Notes: generated by a model from the letters alone, not told the origin. A stretch of DNA of 64,000 nucleotides from Hepsetus odoe (GCA_017165825.1 CM029382.1:23725586-23789585); one strand, 5' to 3'. Positions 1 to 12,364 are shown, counted from the first letter of the stretch. Translations and numbers: made by a program.

Positions 1-459
1 GACACTTGTTCAAAACATCCTGTCACTTATTACTACTGGGCATCCTTCCATCGGTATTCGGTTACATTTTTAGAATCATCATGTCTGAAAATAGCAGTCC
101 TTTGTGCTCCTGTCTCTGGAATGAGTCACACGATGTTGTTTCTGTGAGAAATAGAAAAGAAGAGTGACACCCACCACGATTAAGACATATCTGCCTGTTG
201 GAGATAAGGGATGGTGAAGCTGCATTATGACCCACTGGATAAAATGGGCAGTGAAACCAGTGTAATTTTATCCAACTGGAAAATGATATCTTAAAGGTTT
301 CTGCCTCTTTTGAGGATCAGTTTAGTCTCATTTACTTCCAAAGCCAAGGAGCCAACTGAGCGATTTCCAAAGTTGGGAATTCTGGAAAAATCCCGTTGGT
401 TTCCATGGAAAATAACAAGTTATTTGGTATTAACCTGTAACTTCTATTTCTTCTGGCAG
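1..459. other. No gene seen
   Basis: AT-rich DNA with no supportable exon or recognised repeat. Confidence 0.5.
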
Positions 460-522
460 CACCCATTAGGAGTCGTCTACCTCCATTTTTTCCCCTCCTC
501 TGCATCTTCTTCTTTCACACCG
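460..522 (-). mobile_element. LINE fragment (left part, split by LTR element)
   Basis: Minus-strand 3'-terminal sequence of the same LINE family as at 34068 and 50045. It continues at 1387 after the LTR insertion. Confidence 0.6.
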
Positions 523-1386
523 TGTAACAGTCCTGTGCCAGTAGTGTCATTAAAGTCCAGTACGAAGCTCTCGGCTCTGCATTGGCGTCCACTCCTCAAC
601 ACCGCCCCGTGACAGAATGACCAGCCGCTGCAAATGGACGTCGCGAGCCGAGCGCTCCGTGGGGATGTCCGTGTAGGACCACCGAACCTTCTAGGTGCTG
701 GAGGCTGGGGGGATAGGGGTTGAGCGGTCTGCTCCCCTCCCAGGATTGGCCGATGTCGTGCCTGTTCCAGCTCCAGCAACCAGGAGGGCGTGGCTGCGGA
801 GCCGGCCCCTGCGGTAGCCCCTGGGGAAGCAGGGCTGTGATGCTGGCTCACGTGTCAGCACAAGGTGGGACTGAACGGACATCTACCATCACCGCGGAGG
901 CGGCCGGGCTTTGAGGGACGAGGTCCAAGTCCGCCGGAGGAGGCGGGGTTCCGAGCCGAACCCGCCTGAGGACCGCGGTGAGAGCGGAGCGCACGACTGG
1001 ACTTTGTTTGGACTTTTTGTTGGACGTTTGCGCTGCCCCTCTCCTTTCGGGGGATCCTGCTTTGGATGAAGCAGGATCTGGCGCCCCGGAGCAGGCGCCT
1101 TTGGGGAGGGGTACTGTAACGGTCCTGTGCCAGTAGAGGGCGCCCTGCTCTGACTGTGCGCACCTGGGCTTGGGGGCCAGGTGTGTCTCATTGGGGCTGG
1201 GGTTATAAGCCCCAGTGAACCAGAGCAGGGCGCTGGTCATCCTGTGTGCACACTGTGAATTTATTTGGGTTTTACATTTGTTATTTTGGTTAATATGTTT
1301 AGTTCTGTGCACTTTATCCGTCATTAAAGTCCAGTACGAAGCTCGGCTCTGCGTTGGCGTCCAGTCCTTAACATCGTCCCGTGACA
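523..1386 (+). mobile_element. Internally deleted LTR retrotransposon
   Basis: A shortened 5' LTR (523-614) and a full 3' LTR (1115-1386) share their TGTAACRGTCCTGTGCC start and GTGACA end. About 500 bases of GC-rich internal remnant (615-1114) lie between, with a purine-rich tract directly before the 3' LTR. CACCG flanks both sides (518-522 and 1387-1391) as a 5-bp target duplication. The style is that of fish Ty3/Gypsy elements; no intact protein remains. Confidence 0.75.
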
Positions 1387-1720
1387 CACCGACACCTCTA
1401 TGTCCACTTTCACATGCTGCTTAACATCGTTCTCCTGATATAATCCTCATTTCTCCTCTGGACATGTCCAGGCCAGCGTAATCTTGCTTCACTAACTTTG
1501 TCTCTAAATCTTCTAACCTATCTTGTCCCTCTAATGTGCTCATTTCGAAATTCTGACACCTCCAACTATGCCTCCTGTCTTTTCATCACCGTCTCCAAAC
1601 TGTACAACATAGCTGGATTCACTACCATCCTGCAAACCTTCCCTTTCACCTTTGCTGGTAGCTGTCCATCACAGATCCTTCACCACCTCTACTTCTTGCA
1701 CAACCTGTGACTCCACCACC
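1387..1720 (-). mobile_element. LINE fragment (right part)
   Basis: Continues the element at 460-522. It shares stretches such as CCTCTGGACATGTCCA and CTAACTTTGTCTC with the copies at 50045 and 60115. Confidence 0.65.
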
Positions 1721-2089
1721 AAAAGAACAATAATCCTGCACACTCAGAGTTGAATATTTCATAGTTTTATGTCATTGTGTTTCATTTTCAAATTTTGAAT
1801 GACTCGTGAGCAAAATCAGATCCTGGATTTAGAGGTGCTTTGGGCCCACCGTGGAGAGAATTGCTCACGTCTCCAAAGAACATGGTGTGAAATTTTCATG
1901 TCTGCTCTCAGCTCTCTGACAAGTTATGGCACGAAGTACAGGGGTGGCAGACACAAAGGAGTCATCTAATGCATTCCTTCATACATGGCATCTAATCAGT
2001 TCATGGTTTCCTGATAGCTAGATACACTACCCAAAAAAAACACATTAGATCTCAATTGATAAAAAAATATATGCTGGATATCCATACTG
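1721..2089. other. No gene seen
   Basis: AT-rich DNA; no supportable feature. Confidence 0.4.
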
Positions 2090-3068
2090 GTATGGAGTGG
2101 GTGATGTGTTAGGAACAAAAGGATGTCACATCATTGAAAATGAAAATGATCAACCTACAGAAGGATTAATTCAAAGTCACCAAGAAATGTAAACTGAAAA
2201 ACGGAAGAATGTCATTACAGCAACTCACAATGGTCCTCAGTAGTTTGTATGGACCCCATGTGCTTGTATGCATGCCTGACAACATCGGGGCTCCTTATGA
2301 GATAACGTATGGTGTCCTGGGGTATCTCCTCCCAGATCCTGACCAGGGCATCACCGAGCTCCTGGAAAGTCTGAGAAGCAACCTGGCGGCAATAGATGGA
2401 CCTTAACATGATGTCCCAGAGATGTTCTATTGGATTTAAGTCCGACGAGCATGGAGGCCATTCAATGGTATGAATTCCTTCATCCTCCAGGAGCTGCCTA
2501 CAGACTCCTGCCACATGAGGCCGGGCATTATCCTGCACCAGGAGGAACCCAGGACCCACTGCACCAGTGAAGGGTCTAACAATGGGTCTAAGGCTTTAAT
2601 CTCGATACCTAATGGCAGTCCGGGTGCATCGTTTATCCTGTACAGGACTGTACGTCCCTCCATGGATCTGTCTCCCCAGACCAACGCTGACCACCACTAA
2701 ACCAATCATGCTGAACAGTGTTGCAGCATAACGTTCGCCGCGGCTTCTCCAAACCCTTTCACATCTGTCACATGACCTCAGAATGAGTCTGCTCTCATCT
2801 GTGAAGCACAGGGCACCAGCGCTGGACCTGCCAATTCTGGTGTTCTCTGGCAAATCCCAGTTGAGATCCACGGTGCTGGACAGTGAGCACAGGGCCCACT
2901 AGAGGATGTCGGGCCCTTAGGTCACCCTCATGAAGTCTGTTTCTAAAGGTCTGGTCAGAGACATTCACGCCAGTGGCCCGCTGGAGGTTCCTTTGTAGGG
3001 CTCTGGCAGCTCATCCTGTTCCTCCTGCACAAAGGAGCAGATACCGGTCCTGCTGATGGGTTAAGGAC

Positions 3069-3694
3069 CGATTCCCAATTTTGGAATCAGTGCCACGCTT
3101 TTTTTTTCACAGAAAAAAAATTGGTGCCGGTGCCCCAAAACAAGCACCGAACCTAAACTTTGCTGGTCTAGTAGCGAGAACCCGTGACGCCACGAATGGT
3201 GGGTGGAGTGATAGGTAGTTTTAGAAGAGAAAATGGCAGAGAGCCAAAGTCCGGTATCATGTAGAAGAAATTAAAGCCCTTTTAGCAACATGGACGTCCA
3301 CAGAGATTCAACAGAAATTGGAAAGTGCACTGAGAAAGAAGAAAGTGTATGAAGATGTCTATGTCAATATGTCTATGATGTCTATGATGTCTATGATGTC
3401 TATGTCATTGTCTATGTCGATCTCTTTCAACAGTAATAACACGCTGAATAAGCTGCCTGAAATAAATCCTCAAAGTCTGGAGAATAACCAGCGAGCACAA
3501 ACGGACTTCGGCCATGTTTGTTTCTGTTTAGTGGGCGTGACCTGTGACGTATTATCATGCAGCTCCCGCTGAGCTCCTGTCTAGTGCAAATGCGGACCGG
3601 TTCTCGGTTGGTTCTGGCTGGTTCCCAGTTCAGCACCGGCCGAGCACCAGAACCAGCACCTGGCACCAGCACCAGTGTAGTGGAAATGAGATAA
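3069..3694 (+). mobile_element. Insertion inside the Tc1 element, Harbinger-like remnant
   Basis: The block is foreign to Tc1 and bounded by GGTGCCGGTGCCCC-like and GGTGCTGGTTCTGGTGC-like sequence in opposite orientation. It encodes a short LLATWTSTEIQQKLESALRK stretch, which resembles the Myb/SANT-like protein of PIF/Harbinger transposons. A nonautonomous copy is likely; class assignment is tentative. Confidence 0.45.
3362..3420 (+). repeat. Short TCTATGATG tandem repeat
   Basis: Several copies of TCTATGATG and its variants within the Harbinger-like insertion. Confidence 0.8.
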
Positions 3695-4060
3695 TAGAGT
3701 GACTGCCTGTCTCCTGAAATCTCCTCCATGCTCTTAAGACTGTGCTGAGAGACACCCCAAAATTTCTGGCAATGGCACAGATTGATGCTCCATCCTGGTG
3801 GAGTTGGACTGCCTGTGCAACCTCTGTAGGGTCCCGGTATCGCCTCATACTACCAGCAGTGACACTGACCCGAGTCAAATGCAAAACTACTGAAAAGCAG
3901 CTGCAGAACCGTTCCTGTGTTTGTGATCGTCTCATTGTTGCCCCTTTAGTGCAGTTGTTAATTTCATCAACACCAAAACCGCCGACACTGATTAACAACC
4001 CCCTCTGATACTCAGCTGAGCAGATCAACATCCCACAGGTTTCACTGACTTGATACTAAA

Positions 4061-5410
4061 CTCTGGTTAAAAAGTCTTCCCTTAATTATGGCTTAGATAA
4101 ACATTAAAACTCTCCATCCTTTCAATGCCTGGTTGTTTTCTAATGGGTTATTGGATTGGTTCCACTTGTTCCTCCCACAATCACAATCCAGGAAAAGAAA
4201 GTTGTCCCACAGATTTAATTGTTATTCTTATCTGAACATCTCCAACAACCAAAGTTCTAAATTTGGCCCAAGGAATTCCAGACTCATCCAAGTAAGACTC
4301 GATGGACAACCAGATCTGTTCATTTAAAATAAACCTTTTGCTGAGGAAGAAGGGTATAGATAAAAACGTTCATCCAGCTATGGGAGCTAGGGCAGGTTGA
4401 GGATGGACAAGAGGCTTCTTGGGGATGGAGATGTAGACAATGTAAAAACATTGACCTCTGGTTCCATTCACCAGCACTGTGCAGATGCTGGGAAGATGTT
4501 TCTTTTTGCTCTGCAATGAACCAAACCAATCTGAATGACTCAACTGGATTAAATCATCTTTGATCTTGAAACCTTTTTGCAGGATTCAACATTTCTTTTC
4601 CAGGACAGCTTGGCTCATTTGCGTCAGTTTTGCGGCAAATTATGTTTAATGCTTATTTCTAAGTTTCTTAAATTAAATCAAAATTGACCTTCATCTGTCA
4701 CATTGATACATTATATTATACTGGAAGATCAGGAAATTCACCTGAAAGTTGCTCATCTTCAGAAAACGAAGAAGAAACGTGATTGTGACTTTGGGAAAGT
4801 GATAAAACCGGGTTAAAAGAAAACTATCATGTCCTGTGTTTGTGTGGTGAAATATGGCCTTGAAATTTCTCTGCACAGCTTGTTTTCTCCTCTTTATCTC
4901 TCCATTCTCTTTTTTTTCTGCTGGATACAAAGCTGGAAGAATAATGAAACTCTAATCCCCAAGAGGGAAACGAAGGCAGTGGTAGTTAAACACATATGCC
5001 TTCAGGACATGCACATTTTTAGCCCATAAATTCCAACTCTTTCAGGCCGCTAAAGCTGCAGCTGAGTTCAACATCAGTGGGAATCGCTCTCAAGCGAGGC
5101 TACACGAGATCCAGAGAAATTAGAGGAGGGAACTGGGGCAGCCATTGTGGAAAGTAGGTGGTCTTCCTAAGAGATGCATCGACCCAGGCCTCCCCAGATT
5201 ACTGCTGGCCTTCCCATCTACTGTACTGATACTCCTCATTGTAGAAAAAAGCTTCAAAGCTTTCAGAACTACTTAGCAAATAGTGGTTAGGTCATTTTAA
5301 TGTGGAACAAATCCAGTGCTATCAGTCAATCCAGAATGTTAAACCCTGAAACCTGAATGTTTAACAATGGAGATGTAAGTGTGAACATTCTCAGAAGGTA
5401 CATATGTGCA
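4061..5410. other. No gene seen
   Basis: Unique-looking AT-rich sequence; only short chance frames on either strand. Confidence 0.4.
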
Positions 5411-5513
5411 AGTGAAGTGAAAGTGACTATTCTTGTCATCGCAAGGTCACAGCACAGCACACAGTGAACCACCACGAAATTGGACCTCTGCATTTATCCC
5501 ATGCAAACACAGT
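5411..5513 (-). repeat. SINE family A, 3' part
   Basis: Minus-oriented tail (AAGTGAAAGTGAC... GAAATTGGACCTCTGCATTT); the head is missing. Confidence 0.75.
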
Positions 5514-5569
5514 AACCAGAATATCCATCCTGCTTTTTCCTGCTTTTTAAAAAAACGTCATAATTCTTC

Positions 5570-6480
5570 CATTCATGGAGTCGGTCAGTTTCTTCAACTG
5601 TTGATGGTCTTTTAGTGCAGCAGCAACCACAGTCTCCCAGACTCTGTTCAGAGAGCTGGACTGTTCTGCTTCCCTGTAAATCTCCCGTTTAAGAAGGTCC
5701 ACAAGTTCTCAACAGGGTTTAGGTTCAGGTGAAGAAGTGGGCATGTCCTTATTCTTTCATCTTTACGGTCTTTACTGGAGAGACATGCAGTGGAGAACGT
5801 CCATACATGTGATGGTGCAGAAAAATCATGGTCTTCTTGAAAGATCAGACATTTTCCTGATGCTGATTTTGAGTCCATCTTCAACCCATAAAGGTCCGGC
5901 TTGCACATCTTTAATAACATCAGCCCAGACCAGTACCCCACCTCCACCTTGCTGGTGTCTGAGTGGAAGTGGAGCTCTGTGCCTGTTACTGATCCAGCCA
6001 CAGGCCCATTCATCTAATCCATCAAGAGTCGCTCTCATGTCATCTCCTTTAAAAATCTGTCTGGAGATGTTTCTTGGTGCATTCTTGATGTTAAGCTGAT
6101 GTGTCTTCTTCAGTGGTGGTGGGGTTTCAATCTTCTTCACCTTGTCCATGTCTCTGACACTGAACACCTTGTATTTCTGCACACTTCAGGTAGATTCAGT
6201 TCTGGAACATGGCAGCACTAGAGGATCATGGGTTCCTGGTAGCTCTGATTCTTTTGATTCTTCTCAAATCTTGGGCAGTTCATCTTTTTTTCTCAACACG
6301 CTTCTTGTGACAATGTTAACTGTTTGTAACAAACCGTTTGATGGTTTTGTGATCACGACCTGATATCTCAGACATTTCAAGGGTGCTTTTTACACTTTCA
6401 GACTTTTCAGATTCAGTTCCCTCTCAAATTTAGTGGCTCAACCATCTCCATTTCTTGCTACTCTGTCCTCTCTAGATTAG
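5570..6480 (-). mobile_element. Tc1-like transposase remnant
   Basis: On the minus strand, GGGGVLVWADVIKD (near 5920) and LNLNPVENLWTFLNGR (near 5690) match the conserved Tc1 DDE core but lie in different frames. It is a different subfamily from the copy at 2.1-4.1 kb. Ends not defined. Confidence 0.65.
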
Positions 6481-8289
6481 ATCTCCAGATCTCTTAAGAA
6501 CGCTACCATCAAGTGTTAACCATGTTTTTATGATGTTTATAAAGTAATAAAGACACTATAACCACAATTTTAATATATATCCCAGATATTTCCTGGGCGC
6601 ATAGCAAGAACTTTTCCAAGAGTTTACAACCAGCTTGCAGATTTTCAATGGCAGCTTTACACCCCAAGAAAAAACCCCGAGCTAGCAGAATTGTTGGGCT
6701 AGGCCTAAAGGCTCATCTTCATAGCGTGAGTGGAATTACATTTCAAAGGAATTGGCTGGGATGAGCACATTTGAGTCCCTGCTGAAGACTTCTTCATGCA
6801 GCAGCAAAAGGAGATACTGCTTGCATTCACCAATATTGAGCGGATATCCAGCACACATCTTCTCGAGGGACCATCAGTATTGGCGTGTACTGTTTATGAG
6901 TGATTATCCACAACGTGGACCAAGTGCAAAATCAATCAAAGCAAGGACAAGCTTCTATCCTGGCTGGAGGGATTCCACTCTTCGCTGTATTTAACCTTTA
7001 TAAATCTCTTTAAAAGCTGCCAATAAGAAGAAGATACTGATTTCTTTATGAATATTGATAATGCTTTGATAAGGGTAGCATTCATGACATAGCCATGATC
7101 CTTGACTAGCGATTTCAACCTAAAGGCTTATTCTATCAGGCATGCATTGATTTTACCCTCACTGGACAGGTAAATGCTAATTTAGGTGTTTGCCGATTGT
7201 CATAACAGGCTTATAAGATGTTATGAATGCAGTTATTTCACTCTAATAAACGGGGAACGTTCATTCCATACCTAATTTCTACTTTTATGACTTGAATTTG
7301 ATTTAAAATATTTTTGCACGGTTCCTGAGCAAGACCTTTAACCCTGAGTTGCTCCAGGCGGACTCTCTCTGTCATGTTCCTGCTATGTCCCTGACATGGA
7401 AGTCGGTCTGGATATCTGCTATATGTCATAAATGAAAATGAAAAAAGTCATAATAGAACAACATAAAAAAAAAAAATTAACAGTTGTATCCAAAAGTTTG
7501 GCCACCCCTTGGTTGGTATAATTGCTGTATAATTACTGAATATAACACAGTGGGGGGGAAAAAATAAGACCATAAATTATAACCATAAAGTTGTATTTTA
7601 TGTATTTTATGTGTTTAATTTGCATGTAGTTGTCTGCTTGTTAAACACAGCAAAACAAAAAACCAAAAAAAAAAAGAATTTGTTCCATAAAATTTGCAAG
7701 TTGAAAATCAACATAGCTCGGGCACCACTTTTCAAAGAATTTCCAAACAGATATAAGCAGACATAAGGGTCTAGCAACAGCACGATGTCTGTAAAGTTTG
7801 AGACCGTTGCAAAGCCAAAGAAAGACTGATGTTTGTCGAATATGATCGGGGCGTCTCGTTGTTTTTCAGAGCCATAAATTGGCGTAGCACTGGCGGCAGC
7901 CTGTTGATACTTGTAAATGAAGAAATTGCTGTGAACACTTTCTGCTCCAGAGGATACGGTGGAACTCTCTGGAGGAGAAAACTTCTGTAGCAGAATTTTC
8001 ACAAGCCTGCATTCGACCCTGCATTCACCTCACCAAATGTTCCACACTGCCAGACTCCTCCATATTTAGACACTGTGCATGTGTATGTGTGTTCTTGTAA
8101 GCCTGGAGGAAAGGGCTATCTATCTACTGGATACATCAGAGAATTGAAAGAAACTGTAGTTGGACAGGTCTATAAGCCTTTCATGACATTAACATCAGCG
8201 TTTCGTTGACGTTAACTTACAAGGACATTTGCGAAGCTTATTTAAATGTGCAACAATTTTCTGCAGCCTTGATGACAAATCTTTTTCTT
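6481..8289. other. No gene; one transposon-end-like motif
   Basis: AT-rich. CAGTTGTATCCAAAAGTTTGG near 7480 resembles the terminal repeat of some fish Tc1 elements, but no partner end was found. Confidence 0.3.
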
Positions 8290-8445
8290 CATGAGTTGTG
8301 GGTTCGAATCCCAGACCAGGTTGCCCTGAGATATACTTGAGCAAGCTACCTTCCACATCACTGCTCCCTGGATGCTGGACATGGCTGCCCCCTGCTGGAA
8401 GGTGTGTATGGGTTTCATAAAGACAAAACTTCACTGTATCATGAA
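8290..8445 (+). repeat. SINE family A fragment
   Basis: Contains the B-box GGGTTCGAATCCC and the GAGCAAG...CACTGCTCCCTGG body; head and tail are eroded. Confidence 0.6.
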
Positions 8446-8880
8446 TGTTCAGCTGCTTTGCTGGAGATACTTTCTTTTGGATATGACAGCAGTGATGTTA
8501 TGTCACAGATTCTGCAGAAACTTTTTCCCGAACACCTAGTCGCTTGTCTCAGCATGTGGCTTGCTTGGGCCAGCTGTTCCTGTCGCTTTAGTCAGCATCT
8601 GTTTCTGTGGTACTGCATCTAACAGCCTGGGGCTGAGAGATTGACCCTATTATTAAAGCCCACACACACTCAGATACACATATCACACGCTGTACAAGCC
8701 ACCTACTCTGAGTTATCCTGGGTTTGTTCTTCCCAATAAACACACATTTTACTCACAGTGTCCATAAGACTACATGACATCTACATAGGTCTTTAATGAC
8801 AACCGACTTTAACCTGCTTTACTGGTCAGAAAAACTTTATTTCAAAACTTTATTTTAACGGTATATTAAAGTGAAAAAAA

Positions 8881-9136
8881 GTGAAAGTGACAACCCTTGT
8901 CATTGCGAGGTCACGGCACAGCACACATGAACCACAACGAAATTGGACCTCTGCATTTAACCCATGCACACTTAAACCCGTGCAGCAGTGGGCAGCTATT
9001 GAAAGCGCCCGGGGAGCAGTGATGGGGACGGTACCTTGCTCAAGGGTACCTCAGGGCAACCTATTAGGGAAGGGGTTTGAACCCCCGATCCTCCGATCAT
9101 GCGGCTAACGCCCTAACCGCTAGGCCACCGCTGCCC
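8881..9136 (-). repeat. SINE family A, near full length
   Basis: Minus orientation; tail GTGAAAGTGACAACCC at the left, tRNA-like head (GCTAGGCCACCGCTGCCC) at the right. The A- and B-box analogues are preserved. Confidence 0.85.
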
Positions 9137-9457
9137 ATATATATTAGAAATACTACACTAAATGTAAATGTTAAAGGTTTTCAATATTTTATAGCCTGTA
9201 ATACATTATTTCACCACAAAGGCTCAAACCATTGGTTTTTGTAGACATACCAGGCCTGTCTTTCACTGACATTCACTTTGTGTTAATTCTATTCACTAAT
9301 GTCAGAACATCAGGTCCTGCAAGAAAACCTTTACTTTGTGGTTTGAACGATGGAAATGAGACGACTGTGACTCGAACAGCACAATCACTGGAGCACTGGG
9401 CTGGGAACATGTCTTGAGAACAGACAAGAGTAAATTTCAGTGATTTGGGGGAAGTGA

Positions 9458-9690
9458 GGGGCAGCGGTGGCCTAGTGGTTAGGGTGTTGGCCGTGTGATC
9501 GGCGGATCGGGGGTTCGAACCCCTTCCTGGTGGGTTGCCCTGAGGTACCCTTGAGCAAGGTGCTGTCCCCGTCCCGCTCCTCCCTGCGATGGGCTGGCGA
9601 CCTGTCCAGGGTGCGTCCCCTGTCCTCGCCCTGTGTGCGCTGGCTTGGACACCAGCGACCCCGTTTGGGACAAGTGGCAGATAATGGAAG
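9458..9690 (+). repeat. Chimeric SINE: family A head, family B tail
   Basis: The head GGGGCAGCGGTGGCCTAGTGG is joined to a different tail (GATGGGCTGGCGACCTGTCC... GGGACAAGTGGCAG). The same chimera recurs at 39396. Confidence 0.8.
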
Positions 9691-9719
9691 GGGGAAGTTT
9701 AGGGTTTTTCTGGGGTGGT

Positions 9720-10060
9720 GGACAGAGAGGAAGAGCAGCACAGAATGTGTTGTTCCTGTGGTGAAATATGGAGGTGGCTCAGTGACACATTGGAGGTGTT
9801 TTGGGGAGGAAGATCCGGAGTCGACAAAAAAAAATTGTAACTCACATCTTTAACAACACACAGTTCCTGGTTTCCTTGGACAAATTGTCATTCTTTAGCA
9901 GGATAATATTGCCAAGCTTTGCTTAAGCTTTGCCAAAGAAAAGAAGACATTTTTGAGAATGATGTCCTTCCCAGTCTCTAGATGTTTGTCCCATTAAGCT
10001 GCATGGAACTAACTGGAAGTTTGCATTGAGCGTCCCGCAAATGAGACAGAATCGTTTGCT
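9720..10060 (+). mobile_element. Tc1-like transposase fragment
   Basis: VKYGGGSVTHWRCFGEED and a following CAGGATAATATTGCCAAGC stretch match the central Tc1 core; frameshifted. Confidence 0.55.
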
Positions 10061-10319
10061 TGAAAAGGGGGGTCAGACCTCAGGGACACTTAATATAGTG
10101 ATACCCTTTGGCTCTCCCTCTCTGACTATCCGCCAGTAGCCAGCATGGGTGCCTGTTAGCTGACCTAACAGAACTGGACTCTTCCAAGAGTGCTGAGTTG
10201 TCCAAAGATGTTTTTTAGTCAAAAAAAGATGGTGGTTCTTCATGCAACTAGCCCTCATCTTTGTAATGTTGGTAGAATCGTGTGACAGGTGGGCGGGAGG
10301 ATTTTTTGCGACTTTAATC

Positions 10320-10610
10320 AAAGACAGCTAATAATTTTGTTGGATCTCATTGAGCTTGATGCAATTTTGTCATACTCCAATCAAATTCAGACAGTATTGT
10401 TGGGCTACTGTCCAGATCAGAAAGAATACTTTTTGACTGTACTAGAAAATATATATATTTGTAGGGATGCATTTAGATCTAGACAGATTTTGTTGGGCTA
10501 CCATTTCTTCGGCAGTTTTGCTGGTTTACAAATGGGATTCAGACAGATTTGTTAGGCTACATTTTGTTAGGCTAGTTTTGTTTGCACTACAGTTGGACTA
10601 TGGTTTTCTG
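10320..10610 (+). repeat. Degenerate tandem repeat, left arm
   Basis: Diverged copies of a TTCAGACAGATTTTGTTGGGCTAC-type unit. Related copies resume at 11190-11500 after SINE insertions. Confidence 0.4.
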
Positions 10611-10635
10611 AGACATGTGCTCGTGGGCTGTGCTG

Positions 10636-10725
10636 GAGACTATCCCAGCTCTCACCGGGCAAAACGTGGGAACATACCCTGGACAGGTCGCCAGTTCTTT
10701 GCTGGGATGACACACACTCACATTT
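10636..10725 (-). repeat. SINE family B tail
   Basis: Minus orientation; contains CCCTGGACAGGTCGCCAGTTC. Confidence 0.6.
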
Positions 10726-10726
10726 A

Positions 10727-10984
10727 AGTGAAAAAGTGAAAGTGAAAGTGACAACCCCTGTCATTGTGACAATTGTCACCCTTGCCATTGTCACAGCACA
10801 GCAAACCACAACAAAATTGGACCTCTGCATTTAACCCATGCACACAAACACCGTGCAGCAGTGGGCAGCTATTGAAAGTGCCCAGGGAGCAGTGACAGGA
10901 ACGGTACCTTGCTTGGTACCTTGCCTATTTGTGAGGGAATCGAACCCACAATCCTCCGATGTGGAGTCTAGTGTCTAGTGGTTA
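10727..10984 (-). repeat. SINE family A
   Basis: Minus orientation, with an internal duplication of the tail motif (ATTGTCACCC) and of TTGCTTGGTACC. Confidence 0.75.
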
Positions 10985-11133
10985 GGGAGGCAATTTAGCA
11001 TCTTCAGATGGTGGGAGAAACCCACGCAGACATGGTGAGGACATGTCCACTCCAAACAGAAAGCCCTGGACCGTCCCGCCGGGGAATCAAACAGCTGCGT
11101 TACCCACTGCATCACTATACCACCCGTAAATTT
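10985..11133 (-). repeat. SINE family C fragment
   Basis: Minus copy of the element seen plus-oriented at 14370: GGTGGGAGAAACCCACGCAG and GGACATGTCCACTCC. Confidence 0.65.
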
Positions 11134-11189
11134 TGTTGGAGTGCTCAGTTTCGAAAGAACTTTCTAAGTCAAGCTGGCAAATCATTTTG

Positions 11190-11500
11190 AGGTCCATTTC
11201 AAATTCTGACTAAATTTGTCAGGGGGTCAGTCAGATTTCAGACAGGGTTCTGTCCATCTACCAAGACTGGTACAGGCTGTTGTTTAGCTTTGATAGAATT
11301 CACAATCAGTTTACATTTTGTTCCGATAAAGGAGTTAGACAAGATCTTCTTGGTCTACATTTGCAGTGGGATTGCAGTGCATTGTTGACTTATAGTTGGA
11401 ATATGACTGGACTTTGTAGGGCTGTCTTCAGATTCAGACGAAATTTTATTGAGCTGTGTTTCTGCAGTCAGAACTGTGCTGTAAATTTGGAGGAGGGAAC
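11190..11500 (+). repeat. Degenerate tandem repeat, right arm
   Basis: CAGATTTCAGACAGG and TTCAGACGAAATTTTATTGAGCTG relate to the units at 10320-10610. Confidence 0.3.
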
Positions 11501-11620
11501 GTTCTTAAGCCATGTTTGAGTCGAGACTGAAACTGCAGCGAAACCCTCCAAGCAGTCTTTCACTTTTACTACACACTGTTCTCAACCTTTATCCTTCTTA
11601 ACTTCTTTTCTTCACTGCAG

Positions 11621-11792
11621 AGGGAATTAAACTGCAGTCAGTGTCATTGTGATACAGGACAGCTCTTCTTCGAGATGCTGAGACTCTGTACTGAAGGAGC
11701 TCAGTTCCGCTGGGTGAATTTCCTCAGTGTGTTCAAAGAATACAGCTTCCTCTGTTTCACGTGGCGTGAAGGCTTCTGAGACCACAAACTTG
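11621..11792 (+). other. Candidate non-coding exon upstream of the large gene
   Basis: A strong polypyrimidine tract and CTGCAG acceptor, and 172 bases later a G|GTAAGC donor. All three frames contain stops, so if real it is a 5' UTR or lncRNA exon. It sits 650 bases before the start of the large gene. Confidence 0.25.
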
Positions 11793-12364
11793 GTAAGCGA
11801 GTGAATGTTGATACTGGAATGAAGTCCCCAACAACACGGTGCGTTACATTAAATAAACATTTGTCATAGGCTTTCATCCAGCTCTCTCAACCCTCCAACC
11901 AGCAGAGGGAACTACATGAAAAAAAAAATAATGTAGTGAGGTGCAGAAAATATCAATTTGTATGAAACAGTATATACGTTGGGTTATAAAAAATCACACA
12001 AAAGTGTGTGTGAAATTAATTTCACAAAGAAATTCGGTATATAACTTCTTGATATTGAAGTCTTTTAAAAAATGCTTCAACTGTAAAAGTATCCAAGCCA
12101 TCTAAAGGATGACAGTAAACGTAGGCCGTGAAAATCTTGGAATCAGATGTGTGAAGTGTGTAAGTGTAGAGTCTGGCCAGGGCCTTTGTGTCTCTACCAA
12201 CACGGTACTGGTTGGTTTGTAAGGGGATCGTGACATTTGTTATCTTTAGAGAAGCTGGTAGAGATGGAGGAACTAACAGTTGCTGATCTCTGCCTGGTAA
12301 TGTATGACATCATGCAGTCAGGTGAGCATTGCAGAGGCTGCAGAGCCGGTCTAGCCTGCTGTGG

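Larger units (their letters stand above)
2090..4060 (-). mobile_element. Tc1-like transposon, degraded, with an insertion
   Basis: Read on the minus strand, an N-terminal paired-type helix-turn-helix (start MRRYRDPTEVAQ near 3848, ending RRFQETGS near 3695) is followed, after a foreign block at about 3069-3694, by the DDE core. FTDESR lies near 2800, QDNARPH near 2530 and SSDLNPIEHLWD near 2435. Frameshifts and stops break the frame, so it is inactive. The ends show partial inverted similarity. Confidence 0.8.

Noticed and set aside
848..1387. 179-codon minus-strand frame
   Set aside because: It lies across the LTR element remnant; GC-rich sequence opens chance frames.
2215..2871. Open frames that look like a host gene on the minus strand
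   Set aside because: They carry Tc1 transposase motifs (QDNARPH, LNPIEHLWD) and are frameshifted; a transposon remnant.
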